A stretch of 9,140 nucleotides of DNA from Chloroflexota bacterium (GTDB taxonomy: Bacteria; Chloroflexota; Dehalococcoidia; Lucifugimonadales; VGZR01). A program made the position numbers and the translations under genes. Every line of letters begins with the position of its first letter. Position 1 is the first letter of the stretch. Shown piece by piece: positions 5,418-9,140 of this stretch. Under the pieces are notes generated by a model that searched no databases, had not been told where the DNA came from, and was given only the letters and a program-made list of their open reading frames with translations. Location of the stretch: contig JAQBWG010000059.1 of NCBI GenBank assembly GCA_027625225.1, positions 1 to 9,140 on the forward strand. Reading direction: 5' to 3'.

Positions 5418-7160
5418 ATGAATAATGCCCAGGTCGCCGAAGTCTTCGAAAACATCGCCGACCTGCTGGCGATGAAAGGCGAGCAGGCCTTCACCGTCCG
5501 CGCTTACCAGCGTGTCGCCCGCACCATCAGCCACCTGCCGACAGAACTCGAGCAAATGCTCCACGAAGGCAAAAACCTCCAGGATATCGAAGGCATCGGC
5601 GCAGCCATTTCCAAGAAAATCACCGAGCTCGTACAGAACGACAAAATGCCCTTCTACGAAGAGCTTAAGTCCGAATTCCCGCCCGGCATTATAGACATCG
5701 TCCGCCTGTCCGGCGTCGGCCCCAAGACCACCGCACGCCTCTGGAAAGGCCTCGGCATAGAAACCCTGGACGCCCTCGAAGCCGCCGCCAAAGACGGCCG
5801 CGTAGCCGCCATGCCACGCATGGGCGTCAAGGCCGCCGAAAAGATACTCCGCGGCATCGAGGCCGCTCGCCAGACCAGCGACCGCATGCCCATCTCCCGC
5901 GCCGCACGCGCCGCCGAGCGCATCGCTGCCTCACTCATCGACGGCTGTCCCGGCCTGCGCCGCATAGCCATCGCTGGAAGCCTGCGCCGTTACGAAGAGA
6001 CCATTGGCAACATAGACCTCGTCGCCAGCACCGACGACCCCTCCCAACTCTTGGACACGTTCGAACAACTCCCCAACGTCACTGAGCGTCTCGAACGCAC
6101 TGACGCCTCGGCAGCAGTTCTCCTCAGTGAAGGCATCCGTGCCGATGTCCGCATCGCCGGGAAAAAGACCTTCGGCTCCGCCTTCCAGTACTACACCGGC
6201 AGCAAAGCCCACAACGAAGCGCTCATCGTCTGGGCAGGGAAAAGGGGCATCGCCGTACCCGCCCCCGACAGCACAGACGGCTTTGCGGACGAAGAATCTC
6301 TCTATCTGGCGCTCAGTCTTCAGTTCATCCCACCCGAACTACGCGTCGGAGACCGTGAAATCGAAGCCGCATCCAAAAACGAAATCCCCACCCTCGTCGA
6401 AGTCGCTGACATCAAAGGTGACCTCCACGACCACACCCACTGGTCTGACGGCCGCGACTCTATGGAAGACATGGTCAAGACGGCCAAAGACCGTGGCCTC
6501 CAGTACATCGCCATCACCGACCACTCCGTCGGCCGCGGCATCGCCAATGGCCTTAGCATCGAGCGCCTCGCTCAGCACGGCCAGCAGGTTCGTGAGGTCG
6601 AAGAATCGGTCGGCGGCATACGTGTGCTGCGCGGCACCGAGATGGACATCCGTGCCGACGGTTCTCTCGATTACGAAGACGAAGTTCTCGAAAAGCTCGA
6701 CTGGGTCATCGGTTCCATCCATTCCGCCATGGATCAGGACGAAGCCAAGATGACCGAGCGTATCATCAAGGCCATACACAGCCCCCACGTGGACGTCATC
6801 GGCCATCTCACCACCCGTCTTATCGGCGAACGCGCGCCCATCCGCGCCGATTTCGAGGCCATCTTCCGAGCCGCCGCTGACACCGGCACCGCGCTGGAAA
6901 TCAACGCCTCACCCGAACGCCTCGACCTCAAGGACACCCACATCGCCCGCGCCCGCGAGTTGGGCGTCCCCCTCGTCATCAGCACCGACTCCCACACCAC
7001 CGAATCCCTCGACAACACCCGCTTCGGTGTAGCCAGCGCCCGCCGCGGCTGGTGCACCGCCGCCAATATCCTCAACACTTTACCCGTGGACGATTTCCTC
7101 GCCTATCTAAAACTACCCAAATCCCAGCGCATCAAAGCTTTCCGGAACTATGGACGCTAA
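5418..7160 (+). CDS. polX: Bacterial family X DNA polymerase with C-terminal PHP nuclease domain
   Basis: The 580-residue product has the usual PolX layout: an N-terminal 8-kDa-like and helix-hairpin-helix region (EGIGAAISKKI, SGVGPKTTARLWKGLGI; residues about 1-150), a pol beta-like palm and thumb (about 150-310) with GSLRRYEETIGNIDLVAST, and a PHP phosphoesterase domain (about 330-580). Homologues fill short gaps in base excision repair and have 3'-5' exonuclease and AP endonuclease activity. PHP ligands are visible: His337 and His339 in DLHDHTHWSDG, Asp368-His369, Glu408, His435, His463, Asp524 and His526. In the palm the expected DxD is Asn198-Ile-Asp200, while Asp243 (RADVR) is kept, so polymerase activity may be lost or altered. 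The frame is open back to 5268 within secA; I chose the ATG at 5418, 7 nt after the secA stop, because homology starts there. There is no Shine-Dalgarno, suggesting translational coupling to secA. Confidence 0.93.
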   Translation: MNNAQVAEVFENIADLLAMKGEQAFTVRAYQRVARTISHLPTELEQMLHEGKNLQDIEGIGAAISKKITELVQNDKMPFYEELKSEFPPGIIDIVRLSGVGPKTTARLWKGLGIETLDALEAAAKDGRVAAMPRMGVKAAEKILRGIEAARQTSDRMPISRAARAAERIAASLIDGCPGLRRIAIAGSLRRYEETIGNIDLVASTDDPSQLLDTFEQLPNVTERLERTDASAAVLLSEGIRADVRIAGKKTFGSAFQYYTGSKAHNEALIVWAGKRGIAVPAPDSTDGFADEESLYLALSLQFIPPELRVGDREIEAASKNEIPTLVEVADIKGDLHDHTHWSDGRDSMEDMVKTAKDRGLQYIAITDHSVGRGIANGLSIERLAQHGQQVREVEESVGGIRVLRGTEMDIRADGSLDYEDEVLEKLDWVIGSIHSAMDQDEAKMTERIIKAIHSPHVDVIGHLTTRLIGERAPIRADFEAIFRAAADTGTALEINASPERLDLKDTHIARARELGVPLVISTDSHTTESLDNTRFGVASARRGWCTAANILNTLPVDDFLAYLKLPKSQRIKAFRNYGR

Positions 7161-7860
7161 CGGCAGCAAGCCCGCAGATACGCATCAGGAAGTTCTCGAC
7201 GAGTTCCGCAAGGCCGTCGAGGGCGGCCAACTCTGGCCCGAAGCCCTTATGGATGCCATGTCCGCCTGGCCCCTGGCCGAAGAAGTCTACCGCCGCAAAC
7301 GCTACAACTACTTCATCGCCGGCCAGGCCTTCGACTGGCTCCTGCTCGCAGAACGCATCCTGCACGCTACGAACGGCCTCGTGCCCGCCGAAGAGCAGGA
7401 AGCCCTCGTCCTGTACGGCACTTTCCCACCCGATTTTGACGAAGGCCGGCTCAAAGAACGGCTGGGAGTGGAAAAGCACAGTGGCTATCTCAACTACTTC
7501 TACGGCGTCACAGTAGAAGAGGCTCTACAGCTAGCCGTCGAAGAACACGCCAACAAGCGCTTCATCAGCAACGGCATTCGCTACCGCATAGACCTCACCG
7601 ACGAAGCATTCAAAACAATCTATGGCGGGCCTGTGGAAGAGATGCTGGAGAAGTTCCGCGAAGCCACCCACACGCCACGACGCCAAAAAATCGCGCTACG
7701 CGAATCGAAAGAGTTCACCTACTGGCTGTTCAAATACCGCGTGAAGAAAGCCGACCCCGCCCGTCTCGCCTCCGACACCAAACGCGGCCTCGACCAGCTA
7801 CAAAAGATGCGCGACGCCCGCTCCCGCCGCCGCAAATCAACCTGGTCTTTTAAGACCTAG
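7150..7860 (+). CDS. Conserved-looking protein of unknown function
   Basis: I do not recognise this 236-residue protein. Its ATG overlaps the end of polX by 11 nt in another frame, so it is probably the last gene of the secA-polX unit and translated by coupling. Codon use follows its neighbours, supporting a real gene. The N-terminal half has an aromatic and hydrophobic stretch (RYNYFIAGQAFDWLLLAERIL, about 50-70, too charged at its ends for a clear membrane span). The middle has YLNYFYGVTVEEALQLAVEEHANKR, and the C terminus is very basic (ARSRRRKSTWSFKT), suitable for binding nucleic acid or another acidic partner. No signal peptide, cysteine cluster or nucleotide-binding motif is visible, and the composition suggests a mostly helical soluble protein. 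Position beside polX hints at a repair or nucleic-acid role, but that is only guilt by association. Confidence 0.8.
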   Translation: MDANGSKPADTHQEVLDEFRKAVEGGQLWPEALMDAMSAWPLAEEVYRRKRYNYFIAGQAFDWLLLAERILHATNGLVPAEEQEALVLYGTFPPDFDEGRLKERLGVEKHSGYLNYFYGVTVEEALQLAVEEHANKRFISNGIRYRIDLTDEAFKTIYGGPVEEMLEKFREATHTPRRQKIALRESKEFTYWLFKYRVKKADPARLASDTKRGLDQLQKMRDARSRRRKSTWSFKT

Positions 7861-7912
7861 TTCGTATCAAATCTAAACTTCTTCGATCGTCGTCTTGAAC
7901 ACTTAAACACAA

Positions 7913-7944
7913 CCCGGGGTTGCTACACGCTAGCGTGTCCCGGG
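7913..7944. terminator. Palindromic structure in the convergent gap, possible bidirectional terminator
   Basis: A perfect 14-nt palindrome ACACGCTAGCGTGT (7925-7938) is enclosed by two CCCGGG copies (7913-7918 and 7939-7944) that can pair with each other, leaving a 6-nt bulge on the left. The composite stem lies between the ends of the unknown gene and valS, where both transcripts should stop. Neither strand has a proper U tract after it (the minus strand has only a GTTGTGTTTAAG tail), so classical Rho-independent termination is doubtful. The rest of the gap (7861-7912) shows nothing clear. Confidence 0.4.
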
Positions 7945-7946
7945 GT

Positions 7947-7962
7947 GCAGGGCGAACCCTGC
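7947..7962 (-). terminator. UUCG-loop hairpin at the valS stop codon
   Basis: On the minus strand GCAGGG-TTCG-CCCTGC forms a perfect 6-bp stem with a UUCG tetraloop, beginning at the last base of the valS stop codon. It could protect the 3' end of the valS mRNA or act with the following palindrome (7913-7944) in termination. There is no U tract directly after it. Confidence 0.35.
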
Positions 7963-9140
7963 TAGCCCAACCGCTCCAGTAGCTCCCGTATGCGCGTTCG
8001 CCTGTCCTCCACCGTCTCCAGTCTGTCGCGCTCCCGCTCTACCACCTCCGCCGGCGCCTTGTCCGTGAACTGAGCATCGCCCAACTGCCGGTTCAACCGC
8101 TCCGCCTGCTTGTCCTGCTCGGAAAGCTCGTCGCGTAGTCGCGTAATCTCTTGTTGAATATCCCCCAATCCCGCCAGCGGCACCACCACCGTCCCGTACT
8201 GCAGCACGATGGCCGCCTGATCCGCCGCCGAGTACGCCGCCGCCCCGTCCGTTTCCACCGCGAACGGCTCCACCTGCGCCAGCATTCCGATGACGCCTGC
8301 TTCCGCCCCCATCACCTCTGCGAGCGTCTGTGTATGTAAGGTCGCCTGAATCTTCTGCGACGGCTGAATCCGGAACTCCGCACGCACGTTCCGCACCGCC
8401 CGCACCAGCTCCACCACCGCGCCTATCTCGGTCTCCGCCGTCTCGTCCACCATCGCCGCGTCCGCCTGCGGATACTTCGCGATCATCAGCGCTTCCGACC
8501 GTTTGGCGCTCTTCGGCGCCCGTTCCATCAGCCGCTGCCACACCTCTTCCGTCACGAACGGCATGAACGGATGCAACAGCCTCAGCACCCGCTCCAGCAC
8601 GTACGCCAGCACCGGCAGCGGCGACTCCTCCGCGCCCGACCGTAACCGCACCTTCGCCATCTCGATATACCAGTCGCAGTACTCGCCCCACAGGAAGTCG
8701 TGGACGACCCGCTGGGCCTCGCCGAAGTCGAACGCCTCCATTGCCGCGTTCACTTGTCCCGTCACCCGGCTCAGCCTGCTCAGAATCCAACGGTCTTCCC
8801 GATGCGACGGCTTCGGCGTCTTCGTCCAGTCGCCGATATCCTCCACATCGTCCATGTTCATCATCACGAACCGTGCCGAGTTCCACAGCTTGTTGGCGAA
8901 ATTCCGGCTCGCCTCCAGGCGCTTCTCGTTCAGGCGCATATTGTTCCCCGGCGACGTCCCCGTCGTCAGTGCAAACCGCAACGCATCCGCCCCGTACTGG
9001 TCAACCAGAGTCAGCGGGTCCATCACGTTGCCCTTGGTCTTGCTCATCTTCACGCCCTGCGGGTCGAGCACCAGCCCGTGTAGGTACACCGTCTTGAACG
9101 GCACGTCCCCCATGTTCTCCATCCCCAGCATAATCATCCG
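7962..9140 (-). CDS. valS: Valyl-tRNA synthetase, C-terminal part
   Basis: The gene enters at the right window edge and ends at the TAG at 7964-7962; 392 residues are visible, roughly the last 45 percent of a typical bacterial enzyme of about 880. The full protein attaches valine to tRNA-Val in the cytoplasm and edits mischarged threonine. The fragment opens with RMIMLGMENMGDVPFKTVYLHG, then the class I KMSKS loop as KMSKTKGN (fragment residues 31-38), the DALRFAL segment, the anticodon-binding helical domain (WGEYCDWYIEMAK, HPFMPFVTEEVWQ), and a C-terminal coiled coil rich in Glu, Arg and Leu ending in RELLERLG, the tRNA-contacting arm typical of ValRS. The HIGH motif and editing domain lie outside. 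The gene converges on the unknown gene at 7150-7860, and its third codon positions favour G where the plus-strand genes favour C. Confidence 0.97.
   Translation of the reverse strand, partial: RMIMLGMENMGDVPFKTVYLHGLVLDPQGVKMSKTKGNVMDPLTLVDQYGADALRFALTTGTSPGNNMRLNEKRLEASRNFANKLWNSARFVMMNMDDVEDIGDWTKTPKPSHREDRWILSRLSRVTGQVNAAMEAFDFGEAQRVVHDFLWGEYCDWYIEMAKVRLRSGAEESPLPVLAYVLERVLRLLHPFMPFVTEEVWQRLMERAPKSAKRSEALMIAKYPQADAAMVDETAETEIGAVVELVRAVRNVRAEFRIQPSQKIQATLHTQTLAEVMGAEAGVIGMLAQVEPFAVETDGAAAYSAADQAAIVLQYGTVVVPLAGLGDIQQEITRLRDELSEQDKQAERLNRQLGDAQFTDKAPAEVVERERDRLETVEDRRTRIRELLERLG

Noticed and set aside
7930..8886. Long minus-strand frame overlapping valS
   Set aside because: Its translation is Gly-, Arg- and Ala-rich low complexity, and the real valS frame covers the same bases.

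Overview
The window looks like a stretch of core bacterial chromosome, moderately GC-rich, with conserved housekeeping genes and one unfamiliar small gene. I see no insertion sequence, phage gene, CRISPR array, tRNA or rRNA. Protein character (a Sat-type ATP sulfurylase, an Fe-S APS reductase, SecA with an acidic loop before DITYGTNNE and a C-terminal SEC-C motif, PolX with a PHP domain) makes me think of Chloroflexota, perhaps a Dehalococcoidia or SAR202-like lineage. That placement is an impression, not a demonstrated result.

Left part, minus strand: cysH (APS reductase, 477-1265) is followed by the start of sat (ATP sulfurylase, 1-366, cut by the window edge). Together they would activate sulfate to APS and reduce it to sulfite for cysteine synthesis. 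Upstream of cysH is a leader of about 200 nt. It holds a strong promoter (TTGACA, 18 nt, TAGAAT), a 35-codon reading frame whose ATG lies 7 nt after the -10 box and whose codons 13-16 are Cys-Ser-Cys-Cys, several alternative RNA hairpins, and an intrinsic terminator-like hairpin with a T-rich tail just before the cysH ribosome-binding site. This is the architecture of a cysteine-sensing transcription attenuator with a possibly leaderless leader peptide, and it is the most interesting thing in the window.

Middle part, plus strand: prs (PRPP synthetase, 1631-2581) is transcribed divergently from cysH from a TGcTATAAT extended -10 promoter. secA (2690-5410) has a similar TGtTATAAT promoter in the prs-secA gap. 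polX (5418-7160) starts 7 nt after the secA stop and overlaps an unrecognised 236-codon gene (7150-7860) by 11 nt, so secA-polX-unknown is probably one transcription unit. PolX shows Asn where the first catalytic metal-binding Asp of the polymerase domain is expected, while its PHP nuclease residues look intact.

Right part, minus strand: the C-terminal 392 codons of valS (valyl-tRNA synthetase) converge on the unknown gene. The 101-nt gap between them carries several perfect palindromes that may end transcription. From secA through valS the plus strand is C-rich over G whichever strand is coding, consistent with replication-strand skew.
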